This document shows, one piece after another, positions 52,926 through 60,455 of a stretch of DNA of 64,000 bases. The stretch is from Cryobacterium sp. PH31-L1. Its GTDB lineage: Bacteria; Actinomycetota; Actinomycetes; Actinomycetales; Microbacteriaceae. The notes below the pieces were generated by a model. That model ran no database searches. It worked only from the letters and a program-made list of their open reading frames with translations, and was not told the origin of the DNA. Where the stretch lies: NCBI RefSeq assembly GCF_030063145.1, contig NZ_JASISM010000003.1, positions 62,001 through 126,000 on the forward strand. Reading direction: 5' to 3'. Numbering within the stretch: the first letter of the stretch is position 1; each line of letters starts with the position of its first letter. Made by a program: the position numbers and the translations under genes.

Positions 52926-53544
52926 ATCTGGCCTGTCTGAAAGCGCACAAGGCGGGCGCCTTCCTCTGCTCTCCCCGACCGACCTCGACCCGGCGCAACA
53001 ACGCCTCTACGACGAGATCGTCGCTCCCCCGCGCGGCGACGGGCCCTTCCTCGTGGTCGACAATGACGGCCTGCTCGCCGGCCCGTTCAACGCGCTGCTG
53101 TACTCCCCCGCCCTGGGCCAGGCCGTTTCGGCCCTCGGCGCATCGCTGCGTTTTGCCGGCACGCTCGAGAACCGCACCCGCGAACTGGTGGTGTGCCTGA
53201 TCGCAGCCGAATACTGCTGTGAGTACGAGTGGTACGCCCACAGCCGAGTGGCGGCCACCGTCGGCATCACCCCGCTCGAATTGCGGGCGCTCGCCCAGGG
53301 GGTGACGCCCGAGACAGCCACCAAGGGGGAGGCATCCGCTCTCGCCTTTGCGCTGGCGCTCGTGCGCGACCGCGCCGTCGATGCGGGCACTCATGCCCGG
53401 GCGAAGCAGCAGCACGGCCACGCCGGCCTGGTCGAGATCACCATACTGGCCGGGTATTACCAACTGCTGGCCGGCCTGCTGATCGCCTTCGACGTTCCCG
53501 CTCCCGCTCCCGCTCCCGCCAGCGTCACCGAGGTCTCCTCGTGA
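52918..53544 (+). CDS. Carboxymuconolactone decarboxylase (AhpD-like) family protein
   Basis: A protein of about 208 residues of the CMD/AhpD helical family. FNALLYSPALGQAVSALGAS, ENRTRELVVCLIAAEYCCEY and EWYAHSRVAATVGIT form the core; AEYCCEYEWYAHSR holds the Cys and His seen in this family. The TTG at 52918 overlaps the SDR stop and gives the best start; upstream residues in the frame are spurious. The C-terminus ends in (A-P)n from a CCCGCT repeat. Its stop overlaps the next start (GTGA). Confidence 0.83.
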   Translation: MSESGLSESAQGGRLPLLSPTDLDPAQQRLYDEIVAPPRGDGPFLVVDNDGLLAGPFNALLYSPALGQAVSALGASLRFAGTLENRTRELVVCLIAAEYCCEYEWYAHSRVAATVGITPLELRALAQGVTPETATKGEASALAFALALVRDRAVDAGTHARAKQQHGHAGLVEITILAGYYQLLAGLLIAFDVPAPAPAPASVTEVSS

Positions 53545-54722
53545 TCGACGCGGATACCGGGTCGCCGCTCGGCGGCATCAAGATAGCCGATTTCTCCCGG
53601 GTATTGGCCGGTCCGTTCGCCTCCATGATGCTCGCCGACTTTGGAGCCGACGTCATCAAGATTGAGCATCCGGCCGGGGACGACACCCGGGCCTGGGTTC
53701 CGCCGGTCGATGCGAACGGCATGGGCTCCTACTTTGCCAGCGTCAACCGCAACAAGAGGTCCGTGGTCTGCGATCTGCGCACCGAAGCGGGGTTGGCCGA
53801 AGCCCGCGGCATCGCCCTCGCCGCAGACGTCGTGATCGAGAATTTTCGTCCGGGAGTGATGCACAAGTACGGACTCGACGATGCGTCGCTCCGGCTGGAG
53901 CGACCGGACTTGGTCTACTGTTCGATCACCGGTTTCGGAACGGATGCCGGCGCTCACCTTCCCGGGTACGACCTGCTGGTGCAGGCCGTCGGGGGCCTCA
54001 TGAGCGTGACCGGATCCCCCGATTCCGAGCCCAGCAAGGTGGGCGTCGCGCTCGTCGATGTGATCACCGGCCAGAACGCCGTCGTGGGAATCCTCGCCTC
54101 ACTGCGGGTGCGAGATCGCACCGGGCAGGGACAGCGCGTGGAGGTGAACCTGCTCTCCTCACTGCTCGCTGGCATGGTCAACCAGTCGTCGAGCACGCTC
54201 GCCACCGGAACGGCGCCGCGCCGAATGGGAAACGCACACCCGAGCATTGCGCCCTACGAAACCTTCAGCACCCAGGATGGCCCGATCGCCGTCGCGGTCG
54301 GCACCGACAAACAATTCGTCAATCTGGTGCGAGTGCTCGGTCTGCCCGAGCTGGCCGACGACGACCGTTTCGGCAGCAATACCGAGCGTCTAGCCCACCG
54401 GGCTGCTCTCAAGGAACTGCTCGAGGAGCGCTTGCAGCATCAGCCCGCCGCAGAGTGGTCGGCCGCTCTGCTCCTGGCCGGAGTACCGGCCGGCAAGGTG
54501 AACTCGATTCTTGAAGCGCTGGAGCTGGCCACGACGCTCGGCCTGGCTCCCGTCGTGGACGTGACAGACGGCGCCCGTTCCAGTCGGCAGATCGCTAACC
54601 CGATTCGCCTCTCCCATACCCCCGCGCGCTATCTGCGACCGCCACCGATGCTCGGCGAACATGCCGGAGCCACGTTCAACACCGAACCAACCACCACGAC
54701 CAGAAGGACAGCCCATGCTTGA
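53541..54722 (+). CDS. CaiB/BaiF (class III) CoA-transferase, glutarate-type
   Basis: A 393-residue CoA-transferase. KIADFSRVLAGPFASMMLAD, FGADVIKIEHPAGDDTR and GYDLLVQAVGGLMSVTG (catalytic Asp near residue 155) are family signatures. Its end overlaps the next gene, a glutaryl-CoA dehydrogenase, by eight bases, and such pairs occur in glutarate use, where succinyl-CoA:glutarate CoA-transferase makes glutaryl-CoA. Start is GTG 53541. I infer glutarate as acceptor; other dicarboxylates are possible. Confidence 0.86.
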   Translation: MIDADTGSPLGGIKIADFSRVLAGPFASMMLADFGADVIKIEHPAGDDTRAWVPPVDANGMGSYFASVNRNKRSVVCDLRTEAGLAEARGIALAADVVIENFRPGVMHKYGLDDASLRLERPDLVYCSITGFGTDAGAHLPGYDLLVQAVGGLMSVTGSPDSEPSKVGVALVDVITGQNAVVGILASLRVRDRTGQGQRVEVNLLSSLLAGMVNQSSSTLATGTAPRRMGNAHPSIAPYETFSTQDGPIAVAVGTDKQFVNLVRVLGLPELADDDRFGSNTERLAHRAALKELLEERLQHQPAAEWSAALLLAGVPAGKVNSILEALELATTLGLAPVVDVTDGARSSRQIANPIRLSHTPARYLRPPPMLGEHAGATFNTEPTTTTRRTAHA

Positions 54723-55875
54723 CACCTCAGATCTCATCGGCATTGAATCCCTGCTCACCGACACCGAGATCGTCCTGCGCGATGAAGTTCGTTCGTTCGT
54801 CGACTCGTCGATCAAACCAAACATCGCGGGCTGGTACGAGAAGGCGATTTTTCCGCTCGAGATTGTGCCGCAAATGGCCAAGCTCGGTCTTCTCGGCATG
54901 CACCTCACGGGCTACGGCTGCCCCGGACGCACGTCCGTGGAGTATGGCCTCGCGGCGATGGAACTGGAGGCAGGCGATTCCGGCCTGCGCACCTTCGTGA
55001 GTGTGCAGGGCTCCCTCGCAATGAGCGCGATTCACAAGCACGGCTCAGAGGAGCAGAAGAACGAGTGGCTGCCCCGTATGGCCGCCGGCGAGATCATCGG
55101 CTGCTTCGGCCTGACCGAGCCGACGGCCGGGTCTGACCCGGGAAGCATGACCACCTTCGCCCATCGTGATGGCTCCGACTGGGTGCTGAACGGCACGAAA
55201 CGGTGGATCGGACTCGCCTCGGTGGCCCAGGTGGCCATTATTTGGGCGATGACCGGAGACGGCATCCGCGGCTTCATCGTGCCCACTGACACTCCGGGGT
55301 TCGTCGCGACCCCGATCGAGCAGAAACTGTCGATGCGTGCGTCGATCCAGTGCGAAATCCAGCTCACCGACCTGCGACTGCCGGAGTCGGCGATGCTGCC
55401 CAAGGCTCGCGGTCTGCGCGGACCCTTTGAGTGCCTCAACGAGGCGCGCTACGGCATCATCTGGGGCGCGATGGGCGCTGCCCGAGACAGTTACCTGACC
55501 GTTCTCGACTTCTCTCGCGAGCGGATGCAGTTCGGCAAGCCGCTCGCCGGCTACCAGCTGACCCAGCAGAAACTCGTCAATATGGCACTCGAAATCAACA
55601 AGGGAACCCTGCTGGCCCTGCAGATCGGGCGGCTCAAGGACTTAGGAACGCTGTCGACCCACCAAATCTCGGTGGGCAAGTTGAACAACTGCCGGGAGGC
55701 CATCGAAGTCTGCCGGGAAGCGCGGGCCATGCTCGGCGGGAACGGCATCACCCTGGACTATTCCCCGATGCGCCACGCGAACAACCTGGAAAGCGTGCGC
55801 ACCTATGAAGGTACCGACGAGGTTCACACCCTCATTCTCGGGCAGCACATCACCGGCATCGCGGCCTTCCGCTGA
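54715..55875 (+). CDS. gcdH: Glutaryl-CoA dehydrogenase-like acyl-CoA dehydrogenase
   Basis: A 386-residue FAD acyl-CoA dehydrogenase. GCFGLTEPTAGSDPGSM binds flavin and substrate, SMRASIQCEIQLTDLRLPES has the Arg seen in glutaryl-CoA dehydrogenases, and RTYEGTDEVHTLILGQHITG carries the catalytic Glu in a pattern close to human and bacterial GCDH. It should oxidise and decarboxylate glutaryl-CoA to crotonyl-CoA. ATG 54715 follows AAGGA. The electron acceptor flavoprotein is not in the window. Confidence 0.87.
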   Translation: MLDTSDLIGIESLLTDTEIVLRDEVRSFVDSSIKPNIAGWYEKAIFPLEIVPQMAKLGLLGMHLTGYGCPGRTSVEYGLAAMELEAGDSGLRTFVSVQGSLAMSAIHKHGSEEQKNEWLPRMAAGEIIGCFGLTEPTAGSDPGSMTTFAHRDGSDWVLNGTKRWIGLASVAQVAIIWAMTGDGIRGFIVPTDTPGFVATPIEQKLSMRASIQCEIQLTDLRLPESAMLPKARGLRGPFECLNEARYGIIWGAMGAARDSYLTVLDFSRERMQFGKPLAGYQLTQQKLVNMALEINKGTLLALQIGRLKDLGTLSTHQISVGKLNNCREAIEVCREARAMLGGNGITLDYSPMRHANNLESVRTYEGTDEVHTLILGQHITGIAAFR

Positions 55876-55905
55876 GTAGGAGTGAGTGGGGGGTGGGTTA
55901 GAGTC

Positions 55906-56583
55906 ATGACCGTGACGCGACTAACTCCCCCCTCGGTGACCGGCCCGCGGCCATCGACGGCCCCGGAATTCGTACTCAAGGAGCTGCGGCGGCTGATCGT
56001 CGTCGGCGAGCTGGTTCCCGACCAGCCGCTTCGCCAGGACACCCTCGCCGAACGTCTCGGGGTGAGCCGGGTGCCGGTTCGCGAAGCCTTGAACACGCTG
56101 GCCGCCGAGGGCCGGGTGGTGCACGAGCCGCACCGTGGCTACCGGGTGGCGCGATTGTCGTTGGACGACCTGCTGGAGGTCTACCGACTTCGGCAGCTGC
56201 TCGAGACCGAAGCCGTACGCACGACCATGGCCAATCCGCCGGCCGGAGTGCTGAGCGATTTTCGCGAGGCTGCCCGCGCGGTCGAAATCGCCAGCGACGG
56301 TGGCGACCTCCTGGCGATGACCGAAGCCAATCGACGGTTTCACTTCGTGCTGGTGGCGGCAGCCGGGCTGCCGCGGTTGGAACGTATCGTCGGAGCCCTG
56401 TGGGATTCGACCGAGGCCTACCGGCTGCTGTACTACGAAACCCCGAGCAACCGGGAGCGCGTGGAGAGTGAACACTCGCAAATGGTGGAGGCTTTCGCCG
56501 TCGGCGACACCGATCGGCTGATCCAGCTCCTGGACGATCACCGGCGACACGCCACGAACGCGCTTCGTGCCCTGCTGACTTAG
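55906..56583 (+). CDS. GntR-family regulator, FCD type
   Basis: A 225-residue regulator. The winged helix is at residues about 20-85 (QDTLAERLGVSRVPVREALN), followed by an FCD ligand domain with metal-type residues (EANRRFHFVLVAAAGL and the final SEHSQMVEAFAVGD). It lies 30 bases after gcdH in the same direction and may control that operon. A GTG at 55882 is in frame but has its ribosome site too close, so ATG 55906 is chosen. Confidence 0.88.
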   Translation: MTVTRLTPPSVTGPRPSTAPEFVLKELRRLIVVGELVPDQPLRQDTLAERLGVSRVPVREALNTLAAEGRVVHEPHRGYRVARLSLDDLLEVYRLRQLLETEAVRTTMANPPAGVLSDFREAARAVEIASDGGDLLAMTEANRRFHFVLVAAAGLPRLERIVGALWDSTEAYRLLYYETPSNRERVESEHSQMVEAFAVGDTDRLIQLLDDHRRHATNALRALLT

Positions 56584-56598
56584 AGCACCAAACTCGTC

Positions 56599-56608
56599 CA
56601 AACTATAG
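56599..56608. promoter_or_regulatory. CAAACTATAG motif before the second GntR gene
   Basis: CAAACTATAG lies 17 bases before the start at 56625 and recurs exactly at 58090-58099 before lhgO. A shared operator of the second GntR regulator is the likely reason; it may equally be part of a promoter. Confidence 0.45.
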
Positions 56609-56624
56609 CCGGTAGGATTTTACT

Positions 56625-57311
56625 ATGGCACGAGACGACGCACCGGAACGCACAACGCACGCTGACAAGGTCTACGCCCTCTTGTTCGGCCAGTTGATGA
56701 ACGGCACGTTCGATCCGGGTGCTGCGCTGAACATTCCCACGCTGTCGCGCGAGTTTGAGGTGAGCCAGACGCCGATCCGCGAGGCGCTCGCCCGTCTCGA
56801 ACACACCGGGCTCGTGCATCGCGAAGCTCTTCGGGGCTACTTCGTGGCGGCGCTGTTCAGCGAAGTCGAGCTGGACAAGCTCATGGAAGCCCGACTCGTG
56901 CTCGAGCCGGCCCTGGCGCTGGAGGCTGGGAGGCGGGTGACGCCGGAGTTCCTCGCAAAACTCCTGGTGCCGATCGATGACCTGCTGCGCCTCTCGGAGT
57001 CCCAGGTGGTGCGATCCTTCCGGGAGTACTGGTCGGCTGACGAGGATTTTCACACCCTCATCGCCGAGCAGTCGGCGAATCCCTTTCTCGAGGGGGCCTA
57101 CCGGTCACTCGGCGGTCAGGTGCAGCGCTTTCGCCTGTTCGTGAAACTCGGTTCAGCGGATGCCCGATTCGCCGCCGCGGAACACCGGCAGATCTACGAT
57201 GCTTTCGTGGCCCGTGCGCCCGAAGCCGCTGCCGACCTGATGCGCCACCACATTGAAAGTGCCCGGTTGCGCGCTCTCAGTGATCGCAAAACCATCCTCG
57301 CGAACGAATAG
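56625..57311 (+). CDS. GntR-family regulator, FCD type (second)
   Basis: A 228-residue regulator with helix-turn-helix PTLSREFEVSQTPIREALAR (about residues 38-57) and an FCD domain (about 85-215, including DEDFHTLIAEQSANPFLEGA and HRQIYDAFVARAPEAAADLM). It is 42 bases after the first GntR gene. A CAAACTATAG site before it and the same site in the FAH/lhgO spacer suggest autoregulation and control of those genes. The last codons and the FAH gene converge at 16 bases. Confidence 0.88.
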   Translation: MARDDAPERTTHADKVYALLFGQLMNGTFDPGAALNIPTLSREFEVSQTPIREALARLEHTGLVHREALRGYFVAALFSEVELDKLMEARLVLEPALALEAGRRVTPEFLAKLLVPIDDLLRLSESQVVRSFREYWSADEDFHTLIAEQSANPFLEGAYRSLGGQVQRFRLFVKLGSADARFAAAEHRQIYDAFVARAPEAAADLMRHHIESARLRALSDRKTILANE

Positions 57312-57326
57312 CGGCGATTCTCCGGG

Positions 57327-58061
57327 TCAGACGACGCGAAAGCTCAACTCGCCGATTCCGTCGACACCACCACGAACCTCGTTGCCGGTCACTATGGCAC
57401 CCACTCCGGCCGGAGTGCCGGTGAAGATCAAATCGCCCGGCCGAAGGGTGACGAAGCGCGACAGCGACGCGACCACTTCCGGAACTGACCAGATCTGGTC
57501 GGCGAGATCGCCGCGCTGGCGACTGTCGCCATCCACGCTCAGCCACACATTTCCGGCAGCCGGATGGCCGATCCGGGATGCTGCCACGAGCGGCGTGCAG
57601 GGGCCGGAGAAGTCGAAGCCCTTGGACAGATCCCACGGGCGCTTCAGTGCCTTGGCCTCGTCCTGGAGGTCGCGGCGCGTCAGGTCGATCCCCGCACCGT
57701 AGCCCCAGACGTGGCTGAGGGCATCCGCTACCGAGATATCGCTGCCGCCGGTGCCGATCGCCACGACGAGTTCCATCTCGTAGTGCAGATTGGCGGTCTG
57801 CGGCGGGTAGGGCACCTCGTGCGGGGCGATCCCGCACTCCGGAACACCCTCGTCGACGGCGAACACGGCATCGGCCGGCTTGGCGAAGAAGAAGGGGGGC
57901 TCCCGGTCGGGATCGTTACCCAGTTCGCGCGCGTGATCGGCATAGTTGCGCCCCACGCAAAACACCCGGCGCAAGTAGTAGCGATCGTCCGAGTCGCGGA
58001 TCGGAAGGCTGGGCGCGGTCGGCGGCGAGGAGACGGCAGACAGTGGATTGATCGGGTGCAT
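57327..58061 (-). CDS. Fumarylacetoacetate hydrolase family protein
   Basis: A 244-residue FAH-fold enzyme. FCVGRNYADHARELGNDPD, FFFAKPADAVFA and LHYEMELVVAIGTGGSDI (metal-binding Glu residues) are clear, as is DLIFTGTPAGVGAI near the C-terminus. It may hydrolyse or decarboxylate an oxo-acid; acylpyruvase and oxaloacetate decarboxylase are the common small forms. The frame opens at 58088, but ATG 58061 is the better start. It is divergent from lhgO across two ACTATAG sites. Confidence 0.87.
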   Translation of the reverse strand: MHPINPLSAVSSPPTAPSLPIRDSDDRYYLRRVFCVGRNYADHARELGNDPDREPPFFFAKPADAVFAVDEGVPECGIAPHEVPYPPQTANLHYEMELVVAIGTGGSDISVADALSHVWGYGAGIDLTRRDLQDEAKALKRPWDLSKGFDFSGPCTPLVAASRIGHPAAGNVWLSVDGDSRQRGDLADQIWSVPEVVASLSRFVTLRPGDLIFTGTPAGVGAIVTGNEVRGGVDGIGELSFRVV

Positions 58062-58067
58062 TATTTC

Positions 58068-58099
58068 ACTATAGTATGCTGGCAGCAAGCAAACTATAG
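58068..58099. promoter_or_regulatory. Paired ACTATAG sites between FAH gene and lhgO
   Basis: ACTATAGT at 58068-58075 is a perfect eight-base palindrome, and CAAACTATAG lies at 58090-58099; the two ACTATAG words are 24 bases apart. They fill the 52-base divergent spacer, so a bound regulator would block both promoters. The second GntR regulator is the best candidate. Confidence 0.5.
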
Positions 58100-58113
58100 G
58101 CGGGATCGAATCA

Positions 58114-59301
58114 ATGAAGACTCACGTCATCGTCGCCGGAGCGGGCATCGTCGGACTTTCCACCGCGTACGAGCTCACGCGCCGAGGCCACCGCGTTACC
58201 GTGCTGGAGAAGGAACGCGGCGTTGCGGCGCACCAGACCGGCAACAATTCCGGCGTCATCCACTCCGGCCTGTACTACACCCCAGGGAGCCTGAAGGCGA
58301 CGCTGGGTCAGGCCGGGGCGACTTCGATGGAGCGCTTCGCGAAAGACAACGGAGTGGCCATCGATATCTGCGGAAAGCTCGTTGTCGCCACGAACGCGTC
58401 TCAGGTGCCCGCTCTGGAACGGCTGTACGAACGCGGCCAGGCCAACGGGGTGGGCTGCACCATCGTCAGTACGTCAGAAGCGCGGGAGGTTGAGCCTCAC
58501 GTCAACGCCGTGGCCGCGCTGAAGGTGCCATCCACCGGCATCGTGGACTATCGCGGCGTGTGCGCCGCACTGAGTCGGCTGATCGAGCAGGCCGGCGGTG
58601 AAGTTCTCTTCGACCAGAAGATCGTGGGCGTCGCGACCCATCAGGACGCGGTGACGGTCACCACGACAGTGGCGGAATATCGCGCCGACGAGTTCGTGAA
58701 CTGTGCCGGACTGCACAGCGACCGGGTCGCCAGTCTGGCCGGACTGAAACCTGACGTGCGGATCATTCCGTTTCGGGGCGAGTACTTTGAGCTCACTCCC
58801 GAGTCGACGCATCTGGTGAACGGCCTCATCTATCCGGTGCCGGACCCGGCGTTTCCGTTCCTCGGAGTGCACCTGACCAAAATGGTCACGGGGGGCGTTC
58901 ACGCCGGGCCCAATGCCGTCTTCGCCCTCGCCCGCGAGGGGTATACCTGGCTTCAGATCAACCCCCGGGACACCTGGGAGAGCGCAAGATGGCCGGGTTT
59001 GTGGAAATTGGGCAAGAAGTTCTGGCGAAACGGACTCGATGAGGTCGCCCGTTCCCTGTCGCAGAAGCGCTTTCTGGCGAGCCTGCGCGAGCTCGTTCCC
59101 GCACTGGCCGACGACAGTCTGGTGCCCACCCACGCCGGAGTACGCGCTCAGGCCATGCGACGAGACGGCAGCCTGGTCGACGATTTCTACTTTGAACGCG
59201 CCCCCCGGCAAGTTCACGTGCTGAATGCGCCATCCCCCGCCGCGACGGCCGGGCTGGAAATCGGCCGGGCTGTTGCCGATGAATTGGCAGCCCTACGATG
59301 A
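58114..59301 (+). CDS. lhgO: L-2-hydroxyglutarate oxidase
   Basis: A 395-residue FAD enzyme of the DAO family. VIVAGAGIVGLSTAYELTRR (FAD motif, residues 4-23), NNSGVIHSGLYYTPGSLKA and RGEYFELTPES are strongly LhgO-like, as is the C-terminal APSPAATAGLEIGRAVADE. It oxidises L-2-hydroxyglutarate to 2-oxoglutarate, at the membrane in known cases. With gcdH and the CoA-transferase it points to glutarate and lysine-type C5 dicarboxylate use. It overlaps the cupin gene by four bases. Confidence 0.9.
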   Translation: MKTHVIVAGAGIVGLSTAYELTRRGHRVTVLEKERGVAAHQTGNNSGVIHSGLYYTPGSLKATLGQAGATSMERFAKDNGVAIDICGKLVVATNASQVPALERLYERGQANGVGCTIVSTSEAREVEPHVNAVAALKVPSTGIVDYRGVCAALSRLIEQAGGEVLFDQKIVGVATHQDAVTVTTTVAEYRADEFVNCAGLHSDRVASLAGLKPDVRIIPFRGEYFELTPESTHLVNGLIYPVPDPAFPFLGVHLTKMVTGGVHAGPNAVFALAREGYTWLQINPRDTWESARWPGLWKLGKKFWRNGLDEVARSLSQKRFLASLRELVPALADDSLVPTHAGVRAQAMRRDGSLVDDFYFERAPRQVHVLNAPSPAATAGLEIGRAVADELAALR

Positions 59302-59723
59302 CCGAGCCGACGCGCGTGCGCGTGGTGCTGCCGCGCATTCTGGTTCCGGCCGCGCTGCCCGCGCGGAATCGCGGCAACGGCGCATCCACTGTGGCTCTCG
59401 TCACAAAAGCGATTGGCGCCCAGACATTTCTCAACGGCCTGACGACTTTCGAACCGGGGGCCGCTATCGGCCACCACAGCCACAACTGCATCGAAAGCGT
59501 GGTCGTCGTTCAAGGTGAAGCAGTCGTGAACATCGACGGCGTCGAAACGCGGTTGTCGACCTTCGACACCACCTTTGTTCCCGCCGACATTCCGCACCAC
59601 TTTCGCAACGCGTCGCTGGTCCACCCCATGCGCATCCTCTGGACCTACGGGTCGGCCGATGCCACCCGCACGATGGTGGACACCGGTGTCACGGGCCGAA
59701 TCGACGGCGAAGACCACGGTTAG
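59298..59723 (+). CDS. Cupin-domain protein
   Basis: A 141-residue single-domain cupin. FEPGAAIGHHSHNCIESVVV holds the metal His/His/Glu of cupin motif 1, and FVPADIPHHFRNAS the His of motif 2. ATG 59298 overlaps the lhgO stop (ATGA). Small cupins in such operons bind or isomerise sugar acids or sense ligands; no exact role can be given. Confidence 0.85.
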   Translation: MTEPTRVRVVLPRILVPAALPARNRGNGASTVALVTKAIGAQTFLNGLTTFEPGAAIGHHSHNCIESVVVVQGEAVVNIDGVETRLSTFDTTFVPADIPHHFRNASLVHPMRILWTYGSADATRTMVDTGVTGRIDGEDHG

Positions 59724-59744
59724 ACCCCTGCCCGTTGAAGGGCG

Positions 59745-60401
59745 CTAGGCGCGCGCGTCGCCGAATCTGCGATCGACGAAAGCGTGATGGGCGATACCGA
59801 GGTGGGCGGCCATGAGCGCGGCCGCCACCTCGGGGTGCTGTTTCAGGATGGCGACGGCAAGATCACGGTGAAACGCCACACTGCGGGCGATATCTTCGTC
59901 GGAGTAGTAATAGAAGGTACCCAGAGACAGCGACGCGGCCGTGAGCGTTCGCACGATCTGAACCAGTCGGGGGGCTCTGGCCGCCGCCAGAATGAGATCG
60001 TGGAATTCCTGGTTGTTCGTCAGGAGTTCCGCGCGGTAGCTCGGCGACCGCGCTTCAATGATCGCCTCCATCGTCCGCACCGATTCAAACAGCGCGTCGG
60101 CTTCATCGTCCGACCGGATGATCGCCGCCAGCCCGGCCGCCTTGGACTCCAACGTTTGGCGCAGGTCAAAGACTTCGTCGATGTCCGAGCGCGTCAGCTG
60201 CGCCACGAAAGCACCCCGATGGGGTTCCGTGATGACCAGGCTTTCCTCGGTCAGTCGGCGCAGGGCTGCCCGCACGGGAGAACGGCTGACGCCGAGCTCC
60301 TCGGTGAGAACGGACTCGAGCAGGTGCTGGCCCGGTGGGTAGGCCCCAGACACGATGCGACCACGCACCACCGAGTAGACGCTGTCGTCTGCACCCGCCA
60401 T
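59745..60401 (-). CDS. GntR-family regulator, FCD type (third)
   Basis: A 218-residue regulator with helix-turn-helix SVLTEELGVSRSPVRAALRR and an FCD domain (NNQEFHDLILAAARAP; metal-type His near HRDLAVAILK and the final HLGIAHH). ATG 60401 follows GGGAAG. A perfect 20-base palindrome lies 25 bases upstream, most likely its own operator. It is the last gene of the minus-strand series from 63124 and probably controls it and the TAXI transporter. Confidence 0.88.
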   Translation of the reverse strand: MAGADDSVYSVVRGRIVSGAYPPGQHLLESVLTEELGVSRSPVRAALRRLTEESLVITEPHRGAFVAQLTRSDIDEVFDLRQTLESKAAGLAAIIRSDDEADALFESVRTMEAIIEARSPSYRAELLTNNQEFHDLILAAARAPRLVQIVRTLTAASLSLGTFYYYSDEDIARSVAFHRDLAVAILKQHPEVAAALMAAHLGIAHHAFVDRRFGDARA

Positions 60402-60425
60402 TGTTCTTCCCGTTCTCAATCGACT

Positions 60426-60445
60426 CAGCTGCTGTACAGCAGCTG
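60426..60445. promoter_or_regulatory. Perfect 20-bp palindrome before the third GntR gene
   Basis: The sequence CAGCTGCTGTACAGCAGCTG equals its own reverse complement. It is centred 34 bases before the GntR start at 60401, and the core TGTACA is typical of GntR operators. It also ends 11 bases from the stop of the DHDPS-like gene. Confidence 0.65.
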
Positions 60446-60455
60446 TAGCTTAGCG

